Of a stretch of DNA of 64,000 nucleotides, positions 55,853-63,321 are shown in pieces. The notes beneath the pieces were generated by a model. It made no database searches. It saw nothing but the letters and a program-made list of their open reading frames with translations, and was not told the DNA's origin. Position numbers and translations under genes: made by a program. Each line of letters opens with the position of its first letter. Within the stretch, counting starts at the first letter, position 1. The stretch covers positions 1,384,812-1,448,811 of the forward strand of contig NZ_PZZN01000001.1 in NCBI RefSeq assembly GCF_003046295.1. Reading direction: 5' to 3'. Source of the DNA: Sphingomonas aerolata (lineage in GTDB: Bacteria > Pseudomonadota > Alphaproteobacteria > Sphingomonadales > Sphingomonadaceae).

Positions 55853-57529
55853 TCAGGCGCGGGTGCGCTGCTTCACTGCGTGATCGGCGGCGCGCGCGGT
55901 CAGCGCCATGAAGGTGAGCGACGGATTGACGCAGGAGGCCGAAGCCATCTGCGCGCCATCGGTGACGTAGAGGTTGGTGGCCTCGTGCGCGCGGCTCCAT
56001 GCGTCGAGCACCGAGGTGCGCGGATCGCGCCCCATGCGCGCGCCGCCCATTTCGTGGATCGCGTCCCCGGGAACGTGCTCCTGTTCCGAACTCTTGACGT
56101 TGGTCAGCCCGGCACCGCGAAGCATCGCCTCGCCCTGCGCCCGCGCATCCGCCATCATCTTGAGTTCGTTGTCGTGGAAGCGCACGTCGAACCGGAGCAG
56201 CGGCACGCCGAACCGGTCGACCTTCGACGCATGCAGCGACACATGGTTGTCGGCATAAGGCAGGCATTCGCCGAACGCGCCCATGCTGAAGTGCCACGGC
56301 GCATAGTTGCGCATCCCGTGTTTCATCGACGCGCCGAACCCGACGGGTGCCGCGGGCGTGCGATAGGCGCCGCCCTGATAGCCATAGCCGCGTTTGAAGC
56401 CGACGCCGTCGTCGCCGCCGATGTTACGGAAACGCGGGATATAGACGCCCCCCGGGCGGCGGCCATATTCGATGAACTCCTGCATCCCGCCGATCTCGCC
56501 GTCGACCCCGACGCGGAAGATATGGTCCATCACATAGCGCCCGAGCGTGCCGCTCGTGTCGAAATGGCTGCGATCGCTGCCCGCCGGACGCGAATTGAGC
56601 AGGATCTGCGTCGATGCCATTGCCGAGGCGCAGAGGAAGACGAGGTCCGCCTGTACCGACTGTGCCTGGCCGGTCTTGGTATCGATGTAGCGGACGCCGG
56701 TCACGCGCTTGGCCTTGGGATCATAATCAAGGCTGGTGACGACCGCGTCCGACTGCAGCGTCAATCGGCCGGTCGCGCGCGCCGCGGGCAGCGTCACCGC
56801 CTGGGTCGAGAAATAGGCGCCGAACGAACAGCCATTGCTGCACTGGTTACGGAACTGGCATTTGGTCCGGTTCTGCTCGGGCTTGTCCTCGGTCATGTTG
56901 GACAGGCGCGTGTTGATCAGCTTGCGACCGGGGAAGCGGCTCTCCAGATTCTGCTTCAGCCACTTTTCCGCGACGTTCATCGGTATCGGTGGCTGGAATT
57001 CGCTATCCGGCAGATAGGGCAGATTCTCGCGCGAGCCGGACACGCCGATATATTTCTCGACATAGCTGTACCAGGGCGCGACGTCGCCATAGCGGATCGG
57101 CCAGTCGCCATCGATTCCGTCGCGCTTGTTCGCCTCGAAATCCTCCTCACTCCACCGGAAGCACCAGCGCCCCCAGATCAGCGACTTGCCGCCGACCGCC
57201 GCGGGCCGGATCCAGTAGAATTTGCTGCCCTCGTCATAGGCATAGGGGTTCAGCCGGTCGTCATTGTAGAAGGCGCGGTTGCTGGGTGCGACATAGCCGT
57301 GCTTGGCGATGAAATAATCGCTTTTGACGAGCGCCGGGGGCATGATGTTGCGCGCGGGCACCTCGTAGGCGGGCTTGCCGTCATAGGCATAGCCTTCGCC
57401 GTGCTCGACCATCACGCCGCGGTCGAGCATCAGGACGCGCAGGCCCTTTTCGGTGAGTTCCTTCGCAGCGAACCCGCCGCTCACGCCCGATCCTATGACG
57501 ATCGCGTCGAACCTGTTGGTTGCGGCCAT
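55853..57529 (-). CDS. GMC family FAD-dependent oxidoreductase (large subunit, sugar 3-dehydrogenase-like)
   Basis: The 558-residue flavoprotein has the N-terminal FAD fold AIVIGSGVSGGFAAKEL (about 10-26), a VGGKSLIWGRWCFRW substrate-loop segment, a cysteine-rich stretch (CQFRNQCSNGCSFGAYFS) and the C-terminal GMC domain (HEMGGARMGRDP; CVNPSLTFMALTARAADHA). Such proteins pair with a Tat-exported subunit 3 and a cytochrome c to oxidise sugars or glycosides. No signal peptide is present, so export bound to the subunit-3 protein (58393-58968) is inferred. It is the last gene of the operon, 21 bp after a TIM-barrel gene. Confidence 0.87.
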   Translation of the reverse strand: MAATNRFDAIVIGSGVSGGFAAKELTEKGLRVLMLDRGVMVEHGEGYAYDGKPAYEVPARNIMPPALVKSDYFIAKHGYVAPSNRAFYNDDRLNPYAYDEGSKFYWIRPAAVGGKSLIWGRWCFRWSEEDFEANKRDGIDGDWPIRYGDVAPWYSYVEKYIGVSGSRENLPYLPDSEFQPPIPMNVAEKWLKQNLESRFPGRKLINTRLSNMTEDKPEQNRTKCQFRNQCSNGCSFGAYFSTQAVTLPAARATGRLTLQSDAVVTSLDYDPKAKRVTGVRYIDTKTGQAQSVQADLVFLCASAMASTQILLNSRPAGSDRSHFDTSGTLGRYVMDHIFRVGVDGEIGGMQEFIEYGRRPGGVYIPRFRNIGGDDGVGFKRGYGYQGGAYRTPAAPVGFGASMKHGMRNYAPWHFSMGAFGECLPYADNHVSLHASKVDRFGVPLLRFDVRFHDNELKMMADARAQGEAMLRGAGLTNVKSSEQEHVPGDAIHEMGGARMGRDPRTSVLDAWSRAHEATNLYVTDGAQMASASCVNPSLTFMALTARAADHAVKQRTRA

Positions 57530-57550
57530 GGTCTTGGTCTCCTGTCTCGA

Positions 57551-58396
57551 TCAGAAGCGCAGTGCGCGCAGCGTCCGGAAGCTGGTGGTGATGTCGGGCA
57601 GATAGGGCGCGGGCGCCTGGTCGTTCTCGACGTAGAAATGCTGCACGCCGGCACTCGACTTGCGCTTGAACAAAGCGGCAAAGTCGAGCGTGCCCTGGCC
57701 GACCGCGGTCATGCTGCGATCGGGCCGCATGTCCTTGACGTGATAGGCGTAGAGGCGGTTGGACAGCCGGTCGATCAGCGCCGCGGGATCCTCGCCCGCA
57801 TGCGCCGCCCAGTAGATATCGAGCTCGAGCTTGACGAGCGCGGGATCGGTTTCCTTGAGCAGGCGATCATACAGGCTGACCCCGCCCGGCCGGATCGTGA
57901 ATTCGAAATCATGGTTGTGATAGGCAAAGCCGAACCCCGCCGACTTCAGCTGCGTCGCGAAGCGGTTGAAATTAGGCAGCGCGGCGTTCCAGCCCTGTTC
58001 GTTGCGATGCTCGTCGGTCATGTACGGCAGTACGACGGTCTTCGCGCCGAGCGTCCTCGCCATCGCCACCGACGGTTCGAACCGCTGAAGCAGCGCGTCA
58101 TAGCCGATATGCACCGAGGGTGCGGTCAGGCCGAGCCGGTCCATGGTCTTGCGCAGCAGCGCGTGATCCATCGTCTCGTACCCGCCGCCGCCGAATTCGA
58201 CCTCGCGGTAGCCGATCCGCGCGACCGCCTCGAGCGTGGCGACGGGGTCCTTCGCGAACAGCTCGCGCACGGTATAGAGCTGCAGGCCGATCGCCTTGAG
58301 CTGTGCGGCGTAGGCGGGCGAGATCGCGCGATCGGCCAGCGCGAGCGCCGCCACCGCACCGGTGCCCGTAAGCAGGGTTCTACGGCTGAGGATCAT
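57551..58396 (-). CDS. Tat-exported sugar isomerase/epimerase-like TIM barrel
   Basis: The 281-residue protein starts with a twin-arginine signal (ILSRRTLLTGTGAVAALAL, cut near PAYAA). The body is a xylose-isomerase-like TIM barrel of the IolE/sugar phosphate isomerase group: IGLQLYTVRELF, GYREVEFGG, YHNHDFEF (159-166), KLELDIYW (189-196) and AYHVKDM (217-223), which supply the usual metal-binding Glu, Asp and His residues. Its Tat signal places it in the periplasm, unusual for an enzyme family whose substrates are often phosphorylated. It overlaps the subunit-3 gene's stop by 4 bp. Confidence 0.85.
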   Translation of the reverse strand: MILSRRTLLTGTGAVAALALADRAISPAYAAQLKAIGLQLYTVRELFAKDPVATLEAVARIGYREVEFGGGGYETMDHALLRKTMDRLGLTAPSVHIGYDALLQRFEPSVAMARTLGAKTVVLPYMTDEHRNEQGWNAALPNFNRFATQLKSAGFGFAYHNHDFEFTIRPGGVSLYDRLLKETDPALVKLELDIYWAAHAGEDPAALIDRLSNRLYAYHVKDMRPDRSMTAVGQGTLDFAALFKRKSSAGVQHFYVENDQAPAPYLPDITTSFRTLRALRF

Positions 58397-58968
58397 GAGG
58401 AATACACCTTGTTGACCTGGGAATAGGGGAAGGCACCGTTATATTCGCCGGGGACCGGCAGATATTCGCGTTCCTGCGTGATGCCGATTTCGGACGTGTA
58501 GTAACCGGTAATGACGAGCTGCCGGAACGCGGTGAAGAACGCGCCGCCCGACGGCAGGCCGTCGTTCATCGCCAGGGTGAGCAGCGCGTCGTGTTGTGCC
58601 GCGGTCGCCCGGGCGCCGGCGACCTTGTAATCCTGCAGACAGCGCGCCTCGATCGCGTCGAGCCCGGCGATGATCGGCGCGCGGTCCTCGGGCCGGGCCC
58701 AGTCGGCCAGCAGCTTTTCGATAAAGGCAGGGACGTCCGCCGCGATCGCGCCGGGGGTATCGGTGGTCGGCAGGACGCGCTCGCTGAGCGCGGTCATCAG
58801 TGCACGTTGTGCAGGCGTGAAGACCGGCGCGCTCGGTGGCCCTTCGCTGATCGGCGGGATACCGGCCGCCGGCTGCTGTGCGAGCCCGGCCGCGCGCGCG
58901 ATCGGGGCATAGAGCGCTGCGCCGAACATGCCGGCGACACCGGCCAGCGCGGTTCTGCGATCGATCAT
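58393..58968 (-). CDS. Gluconate 2-dehydrogenase subunit 3-like protein
   Basis: A 191-residue protein with a Tat signal (MIDRRTALAGVAGMFGAALY, cut near ARA). It is followed by the subunit-3 family region: FTPAQRALMTALSERVLPTTDTPGAIAADVPAFIEKLLADW and a C-terminal GGAFFTAFRQLVITGYYTSEIG. In known complexes this small subunit carries the FAD-containing GMC subunit through the Tat pathway and stabilises it. Its presence next to the signal-less GMC gene (55853-57529) strongly suggests a heterodimer. Both ends overlap neighbouring genes in ATGA. Confidence 0.88.
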   Translation of the reverse strand: MIDRRTALAGVAGMFGAALYAPIARAAGLAQQPAAGIPPISEGPPSAPVFTPAQRALMTALSERVLPTTDTPGAIAADVPAFIEKLLADWARPEDRAPIIAGLDAIEARCLQDYKVAGARATAAQHDALLTLAMNDGLPSGGAFFTAFRQLVITGYYTSEIGITQEREYLPVPGEYNGAFPYSQVNKVYSS

Positions 58969-59810
58969 TTACCGTCCTTTCCAAGGTCCTGCGCGATTGC
59001 CGCATCGGCCAGCGGGCGGATCCAGATGTTGCGGAACGCCACGGGGGAATCATGGTCCTGCAGCTGGATCGGTGCCGCATCGGGATGCGCGGTATAGCGT
59101 GCGACATGGCGCCAGTTGGTCGTGCCGAGCATCGCCTGGTGGTTCTGGACGAGCACGCCGTTGAGCAAAGCGGTCACGTAAGCCGGCCGAACCAGACTGC
59201 CGTCGGCGGCAAAGCGCGGCCGCTCGAACACGATGTCGTAGGTCTGCCATTCGCCCGGTTTGCGCGCCGGGTTCACCAGCGGCGGCTTCCAGCCATAGAC
59301 CCCGCCCACCGTGCCATCGGCATAGGTCGGGTTCCGATAGCCGTCGAGGATCTGCAGCTCGTAGCGCTGCATGAACCAGATGCCGCTGTTGCCGCGGTCC
59401 TGCGAGCTCTTGGTCGGCGGATTGGGCGAGCGGAATTCGAGATGCATCTGCACGTCGCCGAAGCTCTGTTTCGAGACGAGATTGTTCTCGCCGCCGCTTT
59501 TTGCGCGCGACGGGATTATCAGCACACCGTTCTCGATCGGCCAGGCGATGCGATCGGGCTTCCACGCGTCGAGTGAACGGCCGTCGAACAGCACGATCGC
59601 GTCGGCGGGCGGACCACCGGGGGCGGCGGCCGGCGCGACGGCGATGGGCGCAGGGCGGTCGGCGTCGTGGACACGCCATTGGCCGCCGGGCAGCATCGGC
59701 GTGTCCGTGAAGCCCGGCTTGTCCTGCGCGGCAACGGACCCCGTTGTCGCCAGCGCCATCACCGCGACGACCCCCGCTATCACATAGCTCGTCATGCTCT
59801 TCCCCCTCAT
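58965..59810 (-). CDS. DUF1080 (3-keto-disaccharide hydrolase family) secreted protein
   Basis: The 281-residue protein has a signal peptide (MRGKSMTSYVIAGVVAVMALATTGSVAAQ) and one concanavalin-like DUF1080 domain from about residue 65: AIVLFDGRSLDAWK, FGDVQMHLEFRSPN, GNSGIWFMQRYELQILD and the C-terminal IQLQDHDSPVAFRNIWIRPL. Members of this Pfam family cleave 3-keto-glycosides, which fits the adjacent GMC/subunit-3 dehydrogenase. The start may be 59810 (overlapping the previous stop as ATGA) or 59795, which has a GGGGAAG ribosome site. I favour 59810 because it supplies the basic n-region. Confidence 0.87.
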   Translation of the reverse strand: MRGKSMTSYVIAGVVAVMALATTGSVAAQDKPGFTDTPMLPGGQWRVHDADRPAPIAVAPAAAPGGPPADAIVLFDGRSLDAWKPDRIAWPIENGVLIIPSRAKSGGENNLVSKQSFGDVQMHLEFRSPNPPTKSSQDRGNSGIWFMQRYELQILDGYRNPTYADGTVGGVYGWKPPLVNPARKPGEWQTYDIVFERPRFAADGSLVRPAYVTALLNGVLVQNHQAMLGTTNWRHVARYTAHPDAAPIQLQDHDSPVAFRNIWIRPLADAAIAQDLGKDGK

Positions 59811-60718
59811 GCCGCGTCGATCGCGCGATAGGCGGCGATCAGGCGATCCTCGCCTGCGCGTCCCGCCACCGAATTGCCGTGTTCCATGCCGATTACCCCC
59901 GCATAGCGCCGGCCGCGCAGCCAGCGGACGATCGCGGCATAGTTGATCTCGCCCGTCATCGGCTCGTTGCGGCCGGGATTGTCGCCGAACTGGAGATAGC
60001 CGATCTCGCTCCAGCAGGCGTCGAGCGTGGGGATCAGATTCCCCGACTGGATCTGCTCATGGTAGAGGTCGGCCAGGATCTTGACCGCAGGGCTATTCGC
60101 GCCGCGGGCGACCGCATAGCCCTGCGCGATCGTCTGCATATAGACGCCGGGATGGTTGGTGCGCGTGTTGAGCGGCTCCATCACCATCGCGACGCCGTGC
60201 GGTGCGACGATATCGCCGGCGCGGCGCATGACGTCGATCACGCGCGCCGTCTGGATCTCGACGGGCAGTTTCGGGTCCATGAAGCCGGTGACGACGGTCA
60301 TCCGGGTCGCGTTCAGCCGCTTGGCGACCGCGATCGACGCGCGGATATCGGTCAGGAACCCTTCGCGATCCGCGTCGTCATTCGCGCCGAGCAAGGGGCG
60401 CGACTTCGCCCATTTGGGCATGCTCGCGACGAAGACGCCCATCGTCATGCCACGCTGCGACAGCGCCTTTGCCATCCGCTCCTGGTCGGCGACGGGACGG
60501 GCCGCGGCCTCATTGTCTTCCCAGGCGGTGAAGCCCTGGTCGGCGGCGAAGGCGATCTGCTCGATCAACCCGCCGCGGCTCGCAAAGCTGCCCTCATGCG
60601 GCGCATAGCCGAGCGAGAAGCGGGCGGCGGTCGTGCCGCGGCGCTGCGCGGCGATCCCCGCGGGGAGCAGCGACGCCGCGGCGCCGGCAGCGATCAGCGT
60701 GCGGCGGGAGAGCGTCAT
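59807..60718 (-). CDS. Tat-exported hydroxypyruvate isomerase-like TIM barrel
   Basis: The 303-residue protein starts with a Tat signal (LSRRTLIAAGAAASLLP, cut near AAQ). It then follows the Hyi/xylose-isomerase-like barrel: RFSLGYAPHEGSFASRGGLIEQIAFAADQGFTAWEDN, VAMVMEPLNTRTNHPGVY (catalytic Glu), ILADLYHEQIQSGNL (metal Asp/His), EIGYLQFGDNPGR and GVIGMEHGNS (second Glu). True hydroxypyruvate isomerases are cytosolic; the exported form probably acts on an oxidised sugar made by the neighbouring GMC enzyme (inference). It is coupled to the DUF1080 gene by 4 bp and lies 13 bp after the cytochrome gene. Confidence 0.85.
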   Translation of the reverse strand: MTLSRRTLIAAGAAASLLPAGIAAQRRGTTAARFSLGYAPHEGSFASRGGLIEQIAFAADQGFTAWEDNEAAARPVADQERMAKALSQRGMTMGVFVASMPKWAKSRPLLGANDDADREGFLTDIRASIAVAKRLNATRMTVVTGFMDPKLPVEIQTARVIDVMRRAGDIVAPHGVAMVMEPLNTRTNHPGVYMQTIAQGYAVARGANSPAVKILADLYHEQIQSGNLIPTLDACWSEIGYLQFGDNPGRNEPMTGEINYAAIVRWLRGRRYAGVIGMEHGNSVAGRAGEDRLIAAYRAIDAA

Positions 60719-60731
60719 CGCCGGATCCGTC

Positions 60732-61121
60732 TCATTTCGCGCCCGCCGCCTTCAAATAGGCGATGATCGCGGCGCGTTTCGCGGGATCCGGGGTCGCGAT
60801 CGGCATGCGCGACCCTGGGACCTTCTTCGACGGCGAGGCGAGATATTCGCTCAGCGTCGCGTCGTCCCAGCGCAGCTTCGACGCCTTCAGCGCAGGCGAA
60901 TAATTGAACCCCGGCGACGCGGCGGCGGCACGGCCGACCACGCCGTGAAGGTTGGGGCCAATACCGTTGCGGCCGCCCTTGTCGACCGTATGGCAGGCCC
61001 GGCAGGCGGCAAAGGCCGGGGGCGCCGCGGCAGGCGTCGTCTGGGCGCTGGTCGGCGCGCAGACGGCGATGAGGGCCGCCGCGCCGATGCTGGCGGCGCC
61101 AAGCCCGATGAAGAATTTCAT
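60732..61121 (-). CDS. Small c-type cytochrome
   Basis: This 129-residue protein has a signal peptide (cut near PTSAQ), one heme site CRACH (Cys40, Cys43, His44) and a likely axial Met in KVPGSRMPI. The sequence FAACRACHTVDKGGRNGIGPNLHGVVGRAAA is a class I cytochrome c552/c2-type pattern. In this operon it is the obvious electron acceptor for the GMC/subunit-3 dehydrogenase, passing electrons to the respiratory chain. The ATG at 61121 has GGAGAGA upstream and overlaps the Gfo/Idh stop. Confidence 0.9.
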   Translation of the reverse strand: MKFFIGLGAASIGAAALIAVCAPTSAQTTPAAAPPAFAACRACHTVDKGGRNGIGPNLHGVVGRAAAASPGFNYSPALKASKLRWDDATLSEYLASPSKKVPGSRMPIATPDPAKRAAIIAYLKAAGAK

Positions 61122-62260
61122 TCCGTCTCTCCAGGATAGAGCGGCGACCATTTGCGGTCCGATGCCGCGTTGGCGATCACCGCCTCGATAAACCGCATCG
61201 TCCGAAGCCCGTCGACGACGCCGGGGAACCAGCGTCCGCCCTCGCCGCGCACGGTTGCCGCAAAGGCGCGGTACAGATTGGCGAACGCCTCGATATAGCC
61301 TTCGGGATGGCCCGACGGGGTCCGCGTCAGCGCGGCGACGCCGGGCTGCAACGCGGGGCCGCCGGTGCGGACGATCTCGGCGGGGCGGTCGAGCCAGCGC
61401 ATGACGAGCGTGTTCGGCTCCATTTGCGCCCATTCGAGCCCGCCACGCTCGCCATAGATTCGCAGCGTGAGCGCATTTTCCTCGCCGGCGGCGACCTGGC
61501 TCGCCTTCAGCATGCCGCGCGCCCCGCCCTCGAACCGCAGCATCGCGCTGACATCGTCGTCGAGCCGGCGGCCCGGCACATGCGTCGTCAGATCCGCCGA
61601 GACCGCCTCGACCCGCAGCGCGCAGACATGTTCGGCGAGGTGGAAGGCATGCGTGCCGATATCGCCGAGACAGCCGCCCAGCCCGGCGCGGGCCGGGTCG
61701 GTCCGCCATTCGGCCTGGCGGTTGCCGTCACCATCGATCGGCAGGCTGAGCCAGCCCTGCAGATATTCGACCTGGACGAGGCGGATCGCGCCGAGATCGC
61801 CGCGTGCGACGCGGGCGCGCGCCTCGTCGATCATCGGATAGCCGCTATAGGTGAAGGCGAGCGCGAAATGCCGGCCGCTTGCCTTGGCGGCGGCGGCGAT
61901 CGCCTCCGATTCGGCGACGCTCATCGCCATCGGCTTTTCGCACAGCACGTCGAAGCCCGCGTCGAGCGCGGCGATCGCCATCGGCGCGTGGAGATGGTTG
62001 GGCGTGACGACCGCGACCGCCTGCGCGCGGATGTCCGCGGGCAGCGCACGTTCGCCGGCGATCATCGCCTCGAACGACGCATAGACGCGTGCCGGGGCGA
62101 GCCCGAGCTGTGTGCCGGTACGCGTGTTGCGGCCGGTATCGGTGCTGAACGCGCCTGCGACGAGGTCCCAGTCGCCGTCGAGCGCGGCGGCCATCCGGTG
62201 GACCGCGCCTATGAACGCGCCCTCGCCGCCGCCGACCATCGCAAGCCGCAGCCGGGTCAT
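61118..62260 (-). CDS. Gfo/Idh/MocA family oxidoreductase
   Basis: The 380-residue NAD(P)-dependent dehydrogenase has an N-terminal Rossmann fold (RLAMVGGGEGAFIGAVHR), AVAVVTPNHLHAPMAIAALDAGFDVLCEKPMAM (the conserved EKP lysine) and GGCLGDIGTHAFHLAEHV (the conserved Asp-x-x-x-His). No signal peptide is present, so it is cytosolic. Enzymes of this family reduce or oxidise keto-sugars and inositols; in this cluster it may reduce a 3-keto sugar back to a hexose or pentose. The start is the ATG at 62260; it overlaps the neighbouring isomerase stop by 4 bp. Confidence 0.9.
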   Translation of the reverse strand: MTRLRLAMVGGGEGAFIGAVHRMAAALDGDWDLVAGAFSTDTGRNTRTGTQLGLAPARVYASFEAMIAGERALPADIRAQAVAVVTPNHLHAPMAIAALDAGFDVLCEKPMAMSVAESEAIAAAAKASGRHFALAFTYSGYPMIDEARARVARGDLGAIRLVQVEYLQGWLSLPIDGDGNRQAEWRTDPARAGLGGCLGDIGTHAFHLAEHVCALRVEAVSADLTTHVPGRRLDDDVSAMLRFEGGARGMLKASQVAAGEENALTLRIYGERGGLEWAQMEPNTLVMRWLDRPAEIVRTGGPALQPGVAALTRTPSGHPEGYIEAFANLYRAFAATVRGEGGRWFPGVVDGLRTMRFIEAVIANAASDRKWSPLYPGETE

Positions 62261-63321
62261 GCGCGGTCCTCGGCCAGCCCCAGGATCGCGCGGATCGATG
62301 CGCGATCGATCCCGCTGGCGGCGAAATCGTCGAACGGGCGCTCGGTCAGGCGGATGATGTGGTCGCGGATGAACGGTGCGCCCTCGCGCGCGCCGTCCTC
62401 GGCCCGCTTGAGCGCGCACTCCCATTCAAGCACCGCCCAGCCGGCAAAGCCATATTGCGCCATCTTGCTGAAGATCGCCGAGAAATCGACCTGCCCGTCG
62501 CCGAGCGAACGGAACCGCCCGGCGCGGTCGACCCAGCTTTCATACCCGCCATAGACACCCGATCGGCCGGTCGGGTTGAACTCGGCGTCCTTGACGTGGA
62601 AGCAGGATATCCGGTCGTGATAACGGTCGATGAAGTCGAGATAGTCGAGCTGTTGCAGCACGAAATGCGACGGGTCGAACAGGAGGCGCGCGCGCGGATG
62701 GTTGTCGACCGCGGCAAGGAAGCGTTCCCAGGACGCGCCGTCATGGAGGTCCTCGCCCGGATGCACCTCGAACGCGCAGTCGACGCCGGCCTCCGCGAAC
62801 ACGTCGAGGATCGGGGTCCAGCGGCGCGCGAGCTCGGCGAACGCCTCCTCGATCAGCCCGGCCGGGCGTTGCGGCCAAGGATAGACATAGGGCCAGGCAA
62901 GCGCGCCCGAAAAGGTCGCATGCGCGGACAGGCCGAGATTGGCGCTCGCACGCGCGGCCAGCTTGACCTGTTCGACCGCCCATTGCTGGCGCTCGGCGGG
63001 CTTGCCGTGCAGCTCGGGCGGGGCGAACCCGTCGAACAGCGCATCATATGCAGGGTGGACCGCGACGAGCTGGCCCTGGAGATGCGTCGACAGCTCGGTG
63101 ATCGCGATGCCATGCGCGGCGAGCCGGCCGCTAAGATCTTCGCAATAGGTCTTGCTCTCGGCAGCCAGCGACAGGTCGATCAGCTGCGACGTGCAGGGGA
63201 TCTGCACGCCGACATAGCCAAGTCCGGCAGCCCATTGCGCGAGTCCGTCGAGCGTGTCGAACGGCGGCTCGGAACCGAGAAACTGGGCGAGAAAGATGGC
63301 TGGTCCGCGCAGTCCGGTCAT
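62257..63321 (-). CDS. Cytosolic sugar phosphate isomerase/epimerase (TIM barrel)
   Basis: The 354-residue xylose-isomerase-like barrel has no signal peptide: GLRGPAIFLAQFLGSEPPFDTLDGLAQWAAGLGYVGVQIP, GIAITELSTHLQGQLVAVHP, VDCAFEVHPGEDLHDG, ARLLFDPSHFVLQQLDY (metal Asp/His) and ISCFHVKDAEF (metal His/Asp), with a late WECALKRAEDGAREG. It is longer than the two exported barrels and is a third, distinct isomerase of the operon. The start is the ATG at 63321, overlapping the MFS stop; the upstream open frame is inside the MFS gene. Confidence 0.87.
   Translation of the reverse strand: MTGLRGPAIFLAQFLGSEPPFDTLDGLAQWAAGLGYVGVQIPCTSQLIDLSLAAESKTYCEDLSGRLAAHGIAITELSTHLQGQLVAVHPAYDALFDGFAPPELHGKPAERQQWAVEQVKLAARASANLGLSAHATFSGALAWPYVYPWPQRPAGLIEEAFAELARRWTPILDVFAEAGVDCAFEVHPGEDLHDGASWERFLAAVDNHPRARLLFDPSHFVLQQLDYLDFIDRYHDRISCFHVKDAEFNPTGRSGVYGGYESWVDRAGRFRSLGDGQVDFSAIFSKMAQYGFAGWAVLEWECALKRAEDGAREGAPFIRDHIIRLTERPFDDFAASGIDRASIRAILGLAEDRA

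Noticed and set aside
54703..55911. Alternative plus-strand frame across lacI
   Set aside because: It overlaps the LacI-family gene in another frame and runs through the terminator hairpin; the lacI frame contains the HTH.
55880..58426. Open frame of 848 codons opposite the GMC and TIM-barrel genes
   Set aside because: It is antisense to three coupled genes with clear motifs; no domain or ribosome site.
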